From positions 2,170,280 through 2,234,279 of the forward strand of contig NZ_NGKU01000001.1 in NCBI RefSeq assembly GCF_002140915.1: a stretch of 64,000 bases of DNA. Direction: 5' to 3'. Positions 52,339-62,952 of this stretch are shown in pieces. The notes below the pieces were generated by a model. The model was not told where the DNA came from and made no database searches. It saw only the letters and a program-made list of their open reading frames with translations. Source of the DNA: Candidatus Enterococcus testudinis. Its GTDB lineage: Bacteria > Bacillota > Bacilli > Lactobacillales > Enterococcaceae. The translations under genes were made by a program, and so were the position numbers. The stretch's first letter is position 1. The number at the start of each line of letters is the position of its first letter.

Positions 52339-53244
52339 ATGCGTACTTTATTTTCGTGGCGAACTGTTCGTGATATTGTCTTGATTTTAGTAGGCACCAG
52401 TATTTATGCCTTTGGACTTGTATTCTTGAATATCCCAAACGACTTAGCTGAAGGTGGTGTGACCGGGATCACCTTGATCATGCGGGCCTTATGGGGGATT
52501 AATCCAGCCATTAGTACACTGATATTAAATATCCCTATCATCTTGATTGGCGGCAAGATTTTAGGTCGACGCTCACTGATCTATACAATCTTAGGAACCT
52601 TTGGCTTGTCCTTTTGGTTGGCCTTTTGGCAAACGATTCCCTTGGTCATCGATTTGGAACATGATCTACTGATTGTCGCCTTGCTTGCCGGATTAGTGGC
52701 CGGTATCGGCAGCGGGATCGTATACAAGGTTGGCGGAACCACTGGCGGTGTCGATGTCTTGGCACGGATTTTAGAAAAAAACTTTGGTATCACGATAGGA
52801 CGCTCGCTACTCATTTTCGACGTATTCGTTCTGCTGCTTTCTTTATCTTACATTGATTTGAAGCGCATGATGTATACTTTGATTTTCTCTTATGTCTTTT
52901 CTCGTGTGATCGATTCGATTCTAGATGGTGGTTATTCAGCTAAAGGCATCTTGGTCATCAGCAACCATACCGAGGAAATGGCACCCGTATTAATGGATGA
53001 ACTGGAACGTGGCGTGACCTTTTTACACGGCGAAGGCGCATACTCTCGTGTAGACAAACACATCATCTACATGGTCGTCAGCGGACGAGAAATCTCCGAA
53101 GTCAAACGAATCGTCCATGATTTTGATGCACAAGCATTCGTATCTGTGATCAATGTCCATGAAGTCGAAGGTGAAGGATTTACTTATTTGCGGCCAAAAT
53201 CCCGATTTTTACAACGGAAAACTGCTGCACCAAAAGTTAAATAA
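52339..53244 (+). CDS. YitT-family membrane protein (DUF161/DUF2179)
   Basis: A 301-residue protein. Five or six hydrophobic segments (about 10-185) contain the family repeat (PNDLAEGGVTGITLIMRALWG; KVGGTTGGVDVLARILEK). The C-terminal DUF2179 domain (HGEGAYSRVDKHIIYMVVSGREI) is cytoplasmic. Function is unknown; transport is suspected. CGGAGGG precedes the ATG. Confidence 0.9.
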   Translation: MRTLFSWRTVRDIVLILVGTSIYAFGLVFLNIPNDLAEGGVTGITLIMRALWGINPAISTLILNIPIILIGGKILGRRSLIYTILGTFGLSFWLAFWQTIPLVIDLEHDLLIVALLAGLVAGIGSGIVYKVGGTTGGVDVLARILEKNFGITIGRSLLIFDVFVLLLSLSYIDLKRMMYTLIFSYVFSRVIDSILDGGYSAKGILVISNHTEEMAPVLMDELERGVTFLHGEGAYSRVDKHIIYMVVSGREISEVKRIVHDFDAQAFVSVINVHEVEGEGFTYLRPKSRFLQRKTAAPKVK

Positions 53245-53287
53245 AAAAGAGTGAAGAATCAAATCGATGATTCTTCACTCTTTTTTT
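53243..53287. terminator. Bidirectional terminator between yitT-like and ypiB genes
   Basis: GAGTGAAGAATCA pairs with TGATTCTTCACTC, flanked by A and T runs. Confidence 0.9.
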
Positions 53288-53291
53288 ACTA

Positions 53292-53849
53292 TCAATGACT
53301 ACCTTCTTTTTGCTGCAGCAAAAAGCGATTTACTTCGTCAGATAATGCCAGGAAAGCATCCCGATCGCCATCTTCAAGTGCCATATCAATTTGCCGATAC
53401 AAGGTATCGATCTTGGTCTGCATTTCTTCTTCTGAAAGGAAACGTTGAACATTTTCGGTCATTTCTTGATCCAGGTGGTCATTCCAGCGATCATGCGGAT
53501 TGTCTTCTAAAACAGCAAGATAAAAAGTATGGGTCCATGCATCAGGAAATAGACATTCTAAATATAATGGCTTCTTCCAATTCATTCGGATCTCGTGAAA
53601 AATCTGATCGATATCAAAAAATGTCTGACCGGCAATCGTCAGAACAAACGGCTCACCGCCAATCTCCGTACTGCGGACACTCAATCCGCGATCCGTCAAT
53701 GCAGCCCCTTCAACAAAATGAACATTGTTCAAGATTGCCTCATGATTTGCTAAATAGTTCAAGACCCAAGATACTTCGCGACGGCTAAAGGACACGGTCG
53801 AAACAAGCCAATTCAGAAACTTTTTCTTTTCTTGTACATTGATGTTCAT
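53292..53849 (-). CDS. YpiB/UPF0302-family protein
   Basis: A 185-residue protein. The N-terminal part (FLNWLVSTVSFSRREVSWVLNYLANHEAILNNVHFVEGA) matches the UPF0302 family, and the C-terminal part is an IDEAL-type short segment (ALEDGDRDAFLALSDEVNRFLLQQ). In B. subtilis ypiB follows ypiA, as here. Function unknown. The ATG at 53849 follows AGGTGAGG, which overlaps an in-frame GTG three codons earlier. Confidence 0.87.
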   Translation of the reverse strand: MNINVQEKKKFLNWLVSTVSFSRREVSWVLNYLANHEAILNNVHFVEGAALTDRGLSVRSTEIGGEPFVLTIAGQTFFDIDQIFHEIRMNWKKPLYLECLFPDAWTHTFYLAVLEDNPHDRWNDHLDQEMTENVQRFLSEEEMQTKIDTLYRQIDMALEDGDRDAFLALSDEVNRFLLQQKEGSH

Positions 53850-53858
53850 TTCCCTCAC

Positions 53859-55118
53859 CTATCTTTCCAGAAGGTCCTCCAATATGGATTGGACTTCTAA
53901 ATCACTGGGTTCGTGTGCCAAATAATGCTGCAATATATGTTTTGCTTCATGCAAACGTCCTTCTTCTCTTAAGAAGAGTCCGTATTCCTTCATAAAGGCT
54001 GGTTCGTGATGCAATGCTTCATTGGCTTCTTCGTAGTACTTGGCAGCCAAATCAAAATCTTCCATTGCGTTATACGCTTGCGCCAAATTCCACAGTGCAT
54101 GTGGCTGTTCATTGTCTTCCATTTTTTCAATGGCCAACACAGCTTCTTGCCAACGTTCTTCATTCAAATATAGATTGCTGAGGGTCAAAAGGGTCTCATC
54201 TTCCTTTTCGCCTGTTTCCAACGCTTTTAACAAGTACCCTTCGGCAGCATCGCTATCGTGCAGTCGATAGGCATTTTCAGAGGCAAAGTGATAGAAATCA
54301 ACTTGATAAGGATCTTCATTGATCCCCTCTTCAATCACCCGTTGCGCTTCTTCCAGCTGCTCTTCTTCTTGCAATGCTTCTGCCAAATAAAGATAGACGG
54401 CACGGTACTGAGGATTCATCACCCGCAATTGCTGCAAATAACGAATCGCCTGTTCATTTTCTTTCAACTGCAGATAGACCAATGCCGTTTGGAACAATCG
54501 TTCATCAGTTTGATTTTCCGCCAAACTCGCTTCAAAATAATCCACCGCTTCTTCAAAACGTCCCGCCATACTTAATGAAGTGCCCATCCGTTCTACAACC
54601 GAAATACCTGATACATCATTGATGTCTTGCGCCAACAGACCTTGATAAAGATCCACAGCTTCTTGATAGCGATCGGTTGTCATGGCCAACTCCGCCAAAG
54701 CGAAACGAATCAGCGGTTCGTCAGGCAGCAAAGCTTGGGCTTCTTTCAGCTTGGCTTCACTGACTTCGGGGATACCAATCATTTGATAAAGATCCGCACT
54801 CAACAGCAATGATTGCACATAGGCCTCACTAGTTGCCGGGATTTGATCCAGATAAGTAAAGGCCGTTTCGATATCATCATTTTCCATGGCGATTTCTGCC
54901 AATGGCAATAATAGCGACTCATTATCAGGGTATCTTTGTTGTAACGTTTGGTACAATGTTTTTGCCTCTTCTAAAAAGCCGATCTCAAGTAGTTCTCCAC
55001 CTAGCGCATCTAAGGTTTCGTCATCGTCTTTTTGCAAAGCTTCCGTAAAATTCAATTGTGCTTCCGCTAAGTCTTCAGCAGCCAAAGCTTTTAACATTTT
55101 TTCGCTATATGTATCCAT
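53859..55118 (-). CDS. Tetratricopeptide-repeat protein (YpiA type)
   Basis: A 419-residue acidic protein made of about ten TPR-like helix pairs across its whole length (e.g. GFLEEAKTLYQTLQQRYPDNESLL; DEPLIRFALAELAMTTDRYQEAVDLYQ). There is no signal or membrane segment, so it is a cytoplasmic scaffold. Its ATG directly follows the stop of the AroB-like gene, and its ribosome site is inside that gene, so the two are coupled. YpiA's role is not established. Confidence 0.9.
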   Translation of the reverse strand: MDTYSEKMLKALAAEDLAEAQLNFTEALQKDDDETLDALGGELLEIGFLEEAKTLYQTLQQRYPDNESLLLPLAEIAMENDDIETAFTYLDQIPATSEAYVQSLLLSADLYQMIGIPEVSEAKLKEAQALLPDEPLIRFALAELAMTTDRYQEAVDLYQGLLAQDINDVSGISVVERMGTSLSMAGRFEEAVDYFEASLAENQTDERLFQTALVYLQLKENEQAIRYLQQLRVMNPQYRAVYLYLAEALQEEEQLEEAQRVIEEGINEDPYQVDFYHFASENAYRLHDSDAAEGYLLKALETGEKEDETLLTLSNLYLNEERWQEAVLAIEKMEDNEQPHALWNLAQAYNAMEDFDLAAKYYEEANEALHHEPAFMKEYGLFLREEGRLHEAKHILQHYLAHEPSDLEVQSILEDLLER

Positions 55119-56168
55119 TTAATTCCCTCTAATCTGCTTGATTAATTGCTCATAAGACATCAGTGTCTTGACTAAGTCTTCTTCATTGACAGCGACTCTG
55201 CCCCCTATTGTACCAACTTTTGACAAAAATAACAGGTTTTTTTCTTTTTTCTGCAAGTCCAATACATTGGCCAAATAGTCGCTGATCGAAAAACTTTCCG
55301 GTAATGCGACAGGGTACCCCAAATGGTAAAGCCATTGCCCAAACTGATCAAGATCGACAGTTAGTTGTTGCTGTTGCACCGTCCAAATAAAATGAAACAA
55401 AAAACCATAAAACATTTTCATCGTATCAGATAACAAATGACCATTGTCAGTTGTATAAAAAGCGTCTGTAAACAACTGCCCAAATTCTTCTAACTGATTC
55501 CCTTGCTGCTGATAAAGCTGAATGACTTTGTCGGTATAGGCTGCAAATGATTGTTTCATCATCACCGAACGATTTGGATAACGACGATACAGCTCCTTTA
55601 TAAAGTCGGCATCGCCGACTACGCCACAACGGATCAAGAGTAAAAAATCAACGATTTTGCCCTCTTGCTGTTTATCAGCAATCGTCTGATCATAGATGAC
55701 ATATCTTGGCGTATTGGGATTTCCTAACATCGGAATATCTGGTTTTCTGACCACGATTGCCTGGTCTTTGACACTTTTGGCTAGCCCCCGCAATGAAACA
55801 GGGATCAACCACAACTGGGTATTCAAAATAGCTGTTGCATGAATAAAACTGCTCAATGCCATGATGCCTTCATTGCCAAAGCCGACGATCAATAGTTGAC
55901 TTTGTTTTGGGAAGTTTCCCAAGAAATCCATTCCCCGCGTGAATTCAGTAAAATTATTGCAATATACTTGGTTGGTACAGATATACCAGCTGACCGTTTT
56001 GGGCAAAAATAAACGGGTCAGCTTTTCATAAAAACGATCATAATAGCGTTGATTGGTAAAAATGATCACTTGCTCCGCAGCTATCTCCTGTGCCCGTAAA
56101 ACAGAGGCCAATGTTTCTCCATATAAAATCGCTGTTTCTTGTTGATCACGCGTAAATAGAAACTCCAT
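55119..56168 (-). CDS. Degenerate 3-dehydroquinate-synthase-like protein
   Basis: A 349-residue protein that looks like AroB in layout but not in active site. The nucleotide-binding glycine loop appears as GFGNEG (96-101, AroB has GGGVxGD), the next AroB motif P-TTLLAQVDSSVGGK as PVSLRGLAKS, and the following P-x-V-x-D with G-x-AE-IK-x-G as PRYVIYD...LLLIRCGVVGDADF. Key catalytic acids, lysines and histidines are not apparent. A non-enzymatic role is inferred. It is coupled to the TPR and YpiB genes. In B. subtilis aro genes precede ypiA. Family call is by pattern. Confidence 0.55.
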   Translation of the reverse strand: MEFLFTRDQQETAILYGETLASVLRAQEIAAEQVIIFTNQRYYDRFYEKLTRLFLPKTVSWYICTNQVYCNNFTEFTRGMDFLGNFPKQSQLLIVGFGNEGIMALSSFIHATAILNTQLWLIPVSLRGLAKSVKDQAIVVRKPDIPMLGNPNTPRYVIYDQTIADKQQEGKIVDFLLLIRCGVVGDADFIKELYRRYPNRSVMMKQSFAAYTDKVIQLYQQQGNQLEEFGQLFTDAFYTTDNGHLLSDTMKMFYGFLFHFIWTVQQQQLTVDLDQFGQWLYHLGYPVALPESFSISDYLANVLDLQKKEKNLLFLSKVGTIGGRVAVNEEDLVKTLMSYEQLIKQIRGN

Positions 56169-56265
56169 TGATTGGCCTCCTTTCTTTTGTACCTATTATA
56201 CCAAGAAGGCGCTTAATCACCTACTAAATCGCAAACAAGCCGATGGCGCTCATTCAAGTGTACGC

Positions 56266-56305
56266 AAAAAGTGCCTTATATCTGATAAACAGTATAAGAC
56301 ACTTT
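56266..56305 (-). terminator. Terminator after ilvA
   Basis: On the minus strand AAAGTGTCTTATA pairs with TATAAGGCACTTT, followed by TT. It ends the ilv operon; the T run is short. Confidence 0.75.
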
Positions 56306-56316
56306 GGATTGATGCT

Positions 56317-57567
56317 TTAGACAAGCAGTGAATATAAAGATTGGTTGTTCTGCAGATTGATATATTGCGCATCAAATGCGGCGATCCGCGTCAATAATGC
56401 GTCCAGATCGGACTTGCGCTTCAACAAGATGCCCAGCATGACCGGGCCTGTCCCGCGATTGATTTTTTTGGTATATTCAAAGCGTGTGATATCGTCATCT
56501 GGTCCCAATACATGGCTGACAAATTCTTTGAGGGCGCCAGGACGCTGTGGGAAATTGACAATAAAATAATGCTTCAACCCTTGATAAATCAATGATTTCT
56601 CTTCAATCTCAGCCATTCTGGCACTATCATTGTTGCCACCGCTAATGATACAAACAACGGTTTTCCCTTTGATCTGCTCTTTGATCAACTCAAGGGCAGC
56701 TACGCTGAGTGCACCAGCTGGTTCAGCAACGATGGCTTGCTTTGTATACAATTCAAGGATTGTTTGGCAAATTGCCCCTTCTTCAACTGCCACCAATTGA
56801 TCGACGTATTGTCTGGCATGCTGATATGTGAGATTGCCTACTTTTTTGACTGCCGCTCCATCGACGAACTTTTCGATTGTTGGTAATGCCACCGGTGCCC
56901 CTGCATCAAAAGCAGCTTGCATGGAAGCTGCACCCACCGGTTCAGCGCCAATTATTTGTATGTTGGGTTGCTTCCCCTTCAAATAGGCAGCGGTGCCGCT
57001 GATCAAACCGCCACCACCGATAGCTGCTACGACCATGTCGATTTCATACTGCTCCTGGGCTGCATCTGCCAATAATTCGACAGCCAACGTTCCTTGTCCT
57101 GCAATGATCGCTGGATCATCGAAAGGGGCAATGAAGGCCATTTGATTGTCAGCAGCAAAACGCTGTGCTGCTTCAGCTGCCGCATCGAAAGTATCTCCAA
57201 CCAACTCGATTTTGACAAACGCACCGCCAAAAAATTTTACTTGGTTGATTTTTTGCTGGGGTGTCGTTGTCGGCATATAAATCACCGCCGACAATTGCCT
57301 TTCTTGACAGGTATAGGCGACCCCTTGCGCATGATTACCAGCGCTGGCACAGACGACTCCTCGGGCAACCTTTTCCTGATTCGCAGCAATGGCGTAATAG
57401 GCCCCTCGCAACTTGAAAGAGCGGACTTTTTGCAAGTCCTCTCGCTTCAGAAGAATCGTAGCTTGATATTTTTCAGACAAAAAACGATCATATTGTAATG
57501 GTGTATGACTGACGACTGGCGCCAATTCTTGATAGGCTTTTTCTACATCACTGACAGTAACAAACAA
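56317..57567 (-). CDS. ilvA: Threonine dehydratase (deaminase), biosynthetic
   Basis: A 416-residue PLP enzyme making 2-oxobutyrate for isoleucine. The PLP lysine is in VRSFKLRGAYYA (near residue 49), and the glycine loop is AAIGGGGLISG. A single short ACT-like C-terminal region follows (HYFIVNFPQRPGALKEFVSHVLGP), as in the Bacillus/Lactococcus form. It begins with TTG behind GAGGTGG. Last gene of ilvDBNCA, 12 bp after ilvC. Confidence 0.95.
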   Translation of the reverse strand: MFVTVSDVEKAYQELAPVVSHTPLQYDRFLSEKYQATILLKREDLQKVRSFKLRGAYYAIAANQEKVARGVVCASAGNHAQGVAYTCQERQLSAVIYMPTTTPQQKINQVKFFGGAFVKIELVGDTFDAAAEAAQRFAADNQMAFIAPFDDPAIIAGQGTLAVELLADAAQEQYEIDMVVAAIGGGGLISGTAAYLKGKQPNIQIIGAEPVGAASMQAAFDAGAPVALPTIEKFVDGAAVKKVGNLTYQHARQYVDQLVAVEEGAICQTILELYTKQAIVAEPAGALSVAALELIKEQIKGKTVVCIISGGNNDSARMAEIEEKSLIYQGLKHYFIVNFPQRPGALKEFVSHVLGPDDDITRFEYTKKINRGTGPVMLGILLKRKSDLDALLTRIAAFDAQYINLQNNQSLYSLLV

Positions 57568-57579
57568 ATTATTCCACCT

Positions 57580-58617
<1,038 letters not shown>

Positions 58618-59094
58618 TTAACCTCTTGTAAAGCCAGTCACACCCGTTCGTGCCAGCTGTTTGATGCCGTATGGTCGTAACACATCGATACATGCTTCGA
58701 CTTTCTTCGTATCGCCTGCCACTTGAACCACGATGGTTTTCAGTGCCACATCTACGATATGCGCACGAAATGGATCGATCACGGCTTGGATCTCCGAACG
58801 GGTCGTTGTTGGTGCATTGACTTTGATCAAGACCAACTCCCGTTCAATATGAGGTTCTTCAGTGATATCCGATACCTTCAGGACATCAATCTGTTTGTTC
58901 AATTGCTTGATGACTTGTTCTGTTTCTGCCAATTGATCCACATGGACGACAATCGTCATACGGGAAAAATCTGGTTGTTCGGTGACACCGACTGAAATAC
59001 TTTCAATATTGACTTGCCGACGGTTCAAGACGCTAGTAATGCGGCTGAGTACACCTGCTTCATTATGGACGATTGCGGCCAACATACGTTTCAT
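58618..59094 (-). CDS. ilvN: Acetolactate synthase small (regulatory) subunit
   Basis: A 158-residue subunit with an N-terminal ACT domain (LAAIVHNEAGVLSRITSVLNRRQVNIESISVG), the valine-binding module, and a C-terminal domain (LIKVNAPTTTRSEIQAVIDPFRA). The ATG at 59094 follows GGGGG inside ilvB; it starts 2 bp after the ilvB stop. Valine feedback is inferred from the family. Confidence 0.95.
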   Translation of the reverse strand: MKRMLAAIVHNEAGVLSRITSVLNRRQVNIESISVGVTEQPDFSRMTIVVHVDQLAETEQVIKQLNKQIDVLKVSDITEEPHIERELVLIKVNAPTTTRSEIQAVIDPFRAHIVDVALKTIVVQVAGDTKKVEACIDVLRPYGIKQLARTGVTGFTRG

Positions 59095-59096
59095 GG

Positions 59097-60797
59097 TCAA
59101 ACCCCCATCATTTCATGATTTGCTTTACCTGGCGGGATCATCGGCAATACATGCTCCGATGTAGACACCATCACTTCAATCAACTGCGGTCCTGTTTGTG
59201 CAAACGCAGCTGCTAAATCTGCCGAAAGCGTATCGTTGGTTGTAATGCGTGTACCGGATATGCCGTAGGCTTCAGCCAATTTGATAAAATCGGGTTGCTG
59301 ACTGAACACAGAAGCAGAACGCCGCTCGCCGTGAAAAGTTTCTTGCCATTGACGAACCATACCTAACGATTGATTGTTCAGCAAAACGAATTTGACATTC
59401 AAGCCATACTCATTCAGAATGGCAAATTCCTGATTGGTCATTTGAAAGCCGCCATCTCCTACGAAAACCACGATCATTTTATCAGGATGGGCGAATTGAG
59501 CACCGATGCCTGCAGGAATGCCATAGCCCATGGTCCCTAATCCGCCACTGGTGATCAGTTGCTTTGGAAACTGGAATGGATAGTATTGCGCGACCCACAT
59601 CTGATGTTGGCCCACATCTGTCACGACATAGGCTTCTCCTTTGGTGATCCGCCCCACTTCTTCAATCACTCTTTGCGGTTTGATTTCCTCAGTTTGCCCG
59701 CGATCATAACGATACGGTTTGTCAGCTTTGCGACTTTGACAAGTCGCAACCCATTCTGCCCATTGATTGGCATGAGGTTTGTAACGAAGCATTTGCAGCA
59801 GTGCTGCTTTGGCATCGCCGACGATAGGAATCTTTGTTTCAACGATTTTGCCGATTTCTACAGGATCGATATCGATATGGGCCACGATTGCTTGTTTGCC
59901 AAACTGACTGCCCGCAGTAGCCAAGCGATCATCAAAGCGTGAACCAATGTTGATGATCAAGTCGGCTTCTGACAAAGCCATATTCGCCGCGTAAGTCCCA
60001 TGCATGCCTCCCATACCTAGAAACAAAGGATGGGCGACAGACAGTAATCCTAATCCTAACAACGTAGTGACAGTCGGTATTTGATATTTGCCAATAAAAC
60101 TTTGCAGTTCTGCGGCGGCTTCCGCTGCAATCACGCCAGCTCCGGCTAATACTACCGGTCGTTTGGCTTTGCCAAGCACCTGCATCAATTTCTCGATTTG
60201 CAGCATCGATGGATCAATGGTAGGTTGATAGCTTTTGCGTTGCACAGGTAATGGGTAACGGGCTGCTGTTTCTTGCAAAGTAATGTCTTTTGGTAAATCG
60301 ATCACCACAGGTCCTTTGCGTCCGGTATCAGCAATATGGAACGCTTCGGCGATCACTTTAGGCAAGTCATCGACGCAACGTACTTGATAGTTGTGTTTTG
60401 TGATCGGCAATGTGATGCCCAGAATGTCGGCTTCTTGAAATGCGTCTTTGCCGATGCCGGCAGTAGCAACTTGTCCTGTGATCACGACTAATGGCACGGA
60501 ATCACTCATAGCATCAGCGATCCCTGTCACGACATTGGTGGCACCGGGACCACTTGTCACCAAGACGACCCCCACCTTGCCTGTTGCTTTCGCATAGCCC
60601 TCAGCTGCATGGATCGCGCCTTGTTCATGACGTGTCAAAATATTCGGAATAGCTGCATCATATAGCTGATCATATAGTGGCAATACGGCACCGCCAGGGT
60701 AGCCAAAGATCATTTCTACGCCCTGGTCTTGCAGACTATCGACTAAGACTTTGGCACCTGTCCTCAAATGATTGGGTTGATATTCGATATTTTCCAT
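59097..60797 (-). CDS. ilvB: Acetolactate synthase large (catalytic) subunit
   Basis: A 566-residue TPP enzyme. The catalytic glutamate is in RHEQGAIHAAEGYAKATG, the TPP-binding motif is GDGGFQMTNQEFAILNEYGLNVKFVLLNN. GDG...N is complete. It condenses pyruvate to acetolactate, or pyruvate with 2-oxobutyrate, on the valine and isoleucine routes. The association with ilvN marks it as the anabolic enzyme. Confidence 0.96.
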   Translation of the reverse strand: MENIEYQPNHLRTGAKVLVDSLQDQGVEMIFGYPGGAVLPLYDQLYDAAIPNILTRHEQGAIHAAEGYAKATGKVGVVLVTSGPGATNVVTGIADAMSDSVPLVVITGQVATAGIGKDAFQEADILGITLPITKHNYQVRCVDDLPKVIAEAFHIADTGRKGPVVIDLPKDITLQETAARYPLPVQRKSYQPTIDPSMLQIEKLMQVLGKAKRPVVLAGAGVIAAEAAAELQSFIGKYQIPTVTTLLGLGLLSVAHPLFLGMGGMHGTYAANMALSEADLIINIGSRFDDRLATAGSQFGKQAIVAHIDIDPVEIGKIVETKIPIVGDAKAALLQMLRYKPHANQWAEWVATCQSRKADKPYRYDRGQTEEIKPQRVIEEVGRITKGEAYVVTDVGQHQMWVAQYYPFQFPKQLITSGGLGTMGYGIPAGIGAQFAHPDKMIVVFVGDGGFQMTNQEFAILNEYGLNVKFVLLNNQSLGMVRQWQETFHGERRSASVFSQQPDFIKLAEAYGISGTRITTNDTLSADLAAAFAQTGPQLIEVMVSTSEHVLPMIPPGKANHEMMGV

Positions 60798-60799
60798 TG

Positions 60800-62485
60800 C
60801 TATTCCTCCTCTGGCACGCGCATCACGCCGCCGGTATTTGCTGATGTAACAAGGGCTGTATAACGCGCCAACCAGCCGGTTTTGACTTTGGAACGAAATT
60901 TTGGTCTGACAAGCGCTCGTTGTTGCATTTCTTCATCGGATACGGCTAAATGAATGGTTCTTTGTACCAAGTCGATCACGATTTCATCCCCATCTTCAAC
61001 TAAACCGAGCGGTCCGCCTGCTGCGGCTTCTGGTGAGATATGTCCGACTGCGATGCCTCGTGTGGCACCAGAGAAACGACCGTCTGTGATCAGTGCGACA
61101 TCTTTGCCCAATCCTCGTCCAACGATACTTGATGTAGGAGCCAGCATTTCTGGCATCCCTGGACCGCCTTTGGGCCCTTCATAACGAATCACCACTACAT
61201 GTCCTTTTTGAACTGTATGATCGTCGATAGCGGCCACGGCTTCATCATGGGTGTCAAAACAAATGGCTTTGCCTTTAAAGACTTGGATACTCGGATCAAC
61301 GCCCCCCACTTTGATGACACTGCCTTCAGGAGCGATGTTGCCGTACAGAATCGATAAGCCGCCTACTGGACTATAGGGATTTTCTTTCGGATGGATCACC
61401 TCTTCATTATGGATGACGGCATCTGCAACATTTTCCCTCAATGTCTTGCCTGTGACCGTGATACGATCTGGATGAATTGCTCCTTCGATATCGACCAATT
61501 GACGAATGATTGCGGACACCCCGCCAGCTTCATGAACATCATGCATCGAGTACGCCGATGAAGGTGCGATTTTGGACAAGTACGGTACCCGTTCGGCAAT
61601 TTCATTGACTCGTTTTAAGTCATAATCGATTTCTGCTTCACTGGCAATAGCCAATGTATGGAGTACAGTATTGGTAGAGCCTCCCATGGCCATGTCTAAG
61701 GCAAAGGCATCGTCGATGGCTTCTTTCGTGACGATGTCACGGGGCTTGACTTGTTGTTTGACCAGATCCATCAGATGAAAGGCTGCTTGACGAACCAATT
61801 CTCTTCTTTCTTGGGATACGGCTAAAATCGTGCCGTTTCCGGGTAAAGCCAATCCCAAGACTTCCAACAAGCAGTTCATTGAATTGGCAGTAAACATGCC
61901 AGCACAAGATCCACAAGTCGGACACGCGTTTTGTTCCATAAACTCAAAATCAGCTTTCGACATTTGTCCCTCTTTGTAAGCACCGACTGCTTCAAACATC
62001 GACGACAATGTCGTTTGATGCCCTCTCGGATCGATGCCCGCTTTCATGGGACCACCGGAACAAAAGATTGCCGGCACATTGGTACGCATCGCAGCCAAAA
62101 TCATTCCTGGTGTAATCTTGTCGCAATTAGGAATATAGAACACCCCGTCGAACCAATGGGCATTGATCACTGTTTCCGCAGAATCAGCAATCAATTCGCG
62201 GCTAGGCAATGAATAGCGCATGCCAATGTGTCCCATTGCAATCCCATCATCGACACCAATCGTATTGAATTCAAATGGAATACCACCGGCTTCCCGAATC
62301 GCTTCTTTGGCGACATCCGCCAGTTCCCTTAAGTGGACATGCCCCGGTACGATATCGATATACGAGTTGCAAATTGCTATGAAAGGCTTATTCATATCGT
62401 GGATATTCTTTACTTGTCCTGTAGCATACAGCAAACTTCTCGCTGGTGCTGCATCGATTCCTTTTTTGATCTGATCACTTCTCAC
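60800..62485 (-). CDS. ilvD: Dihydroxy-acid dehydratase
   Basis: A 561-residue iron-sulfur dehydratase making the 2-oxo acids of valine and isoleucine. Cluster cysteines are in [11 protein letters not shown] and [39 protein letters not shown] is the C-terminal signature. It starts with GTG behind AGGAG. First structural gene of ilvDBNCA, just after an attenuator terminator. Confidence 0.97.
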   Translation of the reverse strand: MRSDQIKKGIDAAPARSLLYATGQVKNIHDMNKPFIAICNSYIDIVPGHVHLRELADVAKEAIREAGGIPFEFNTIGVDDGIAMGHIGMRYSLPSRELIADSAETVINAHWFDGVFYIPNCDKITPGMILAAMRTNVPAIFCSGGPMKAGIDPRGHQTTLSSMFEAVGAYKEGQMSKADFEFMEQNACPTCGSCAGMFTANSMNCLLEVLGLALPGNGTILAVSQERRELVRQAAFHLMDLVKQQVKPRDIVTKEAIDDAFALDMAMGGSTNTVLHTLAIASEAEIDYDLKRVNEIAERVPYLSKIAPSSAYSMHDVHEAGGVSAIIRQLVDIEGAIHPDRITVTGKTLRENVADAVIHNEEVIHPKENPYSPVGGLSILYGNIAPEGSVIKVGGVDPSIQVFKGKAICFDTHDEAVAAIDDHTVQKGHVVVIRYEGPKGGPGMPEMLAPTSSIVGRGLGKDVALITDGRFSGATRGIAVGHISPEAAAGGPLGLVEDGDEIVIDLVQRTIHLAVSDEEMQQRALVRPKFRSKVKTGWLARYTALVTSANTGGVMRVPEEE

Positions 62486-62510
62486 CTATACCATCTCCTG
62501 CAACTTTGTA

Positions 62511-62547
62511 TAAAAAAAAGCATCCCGGTTATAAAAACTGGGATGCT
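62511..62547 (-). terminator. Attenuator terminator before ilvD
   Basis: On the minus strand AGCATCCCAGTT pairs with AACCGGGATGCT, followed by TTTTTTTT. Confidence 0.9.
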
Positions 62548-62614
62548 TTGTCAGAATCCCATTTTACTTACGCAAATAGGACTAAAACAAACGGATAAAT
62601 TTTGCTTCCGTGTT

Positions 62615-62668
62615 CTAAGTCCTGGTCTCAATAATAATGACTAATAAATATTGATTGTAATTGCGCAT
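62615..62668 (-). CDS. ilv leader peptide
   Basis: A 17-codon frame with AAGGAG 11 bp before its ATG encodes MRNYNQYLLVIIIETRT. Six consecutive codons specify Leu-Leu-Val-Ile-Ile-Ile, all three branched-chain amino acids. The stop codon falls inside the first hairpin. Ribosome stalling on these codons would favour the antiterminator and turn on ilvDBNCA. Confidence 0.85.
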   Translation of the reverse strand: MRNYNQYLLVIIIETRT

Positions 62669-62722
62669 GGAAAATGGCTCCTTCTTGTAAAAAAATATAT
62701 GTTGTTCTTGTAATTGTTTATC

Positions 62723-62768
62723 AATATACCCCTTAAAAAATTGCTTGTCAACAAATTTTCAGAATTAT
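62723..62768 (-). promoter_or_regulatory. ilv promoter with possible CodY box
   Basis: On the minus strand TTGACA (62746-62751), a 17-bp spacer and TATATT (62723-62728). Directly upstream, 62754-62768 reads AATTTTCAGAATTAT on the plus strand, 12 of 15 matches to the CodY motif AATTTTCWGAAAATT. The promoter is strong evidence; the CodY site is suggestive. Confidence 0.7.
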
Positions 62769-62952
62769 TTTTCAATGATTACACTTTGGCAGAGTTATTT
62801 TACGCAAGAAATGTCATTTAAGAAGCATCAATTTTATCATGTAAATCCTTTAATAAAAGGAATATTTAGATTAGAATAAACACTGAGTTTGTTTTTGAAA
62901 GTTATTTTATAATAACAAGAAAACAAAACGATTAATTTGAATTTTCTGACTA

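Larger units (their letters stand above)
62511..62668 (-). promoter_or_regulatory. ilv transcription attenuator
   Basis: Reading on the minus strand: leader peptide gene (62615-62668); a hairpin AGGACT/AGTCCT (62578-62623) overlapping its stop; an antiterminator AAAATGGGAT/ATCCCAGTTTT (62534-62565); and the terminator AGCATCCCAGTTT/AACCGGGATGCT with eight T (62511-62547). Antiterminator and terminator share ATCCCAG, so only one can form. This is the classic leader-peptide attenuation layout. Confidence 0.85.
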
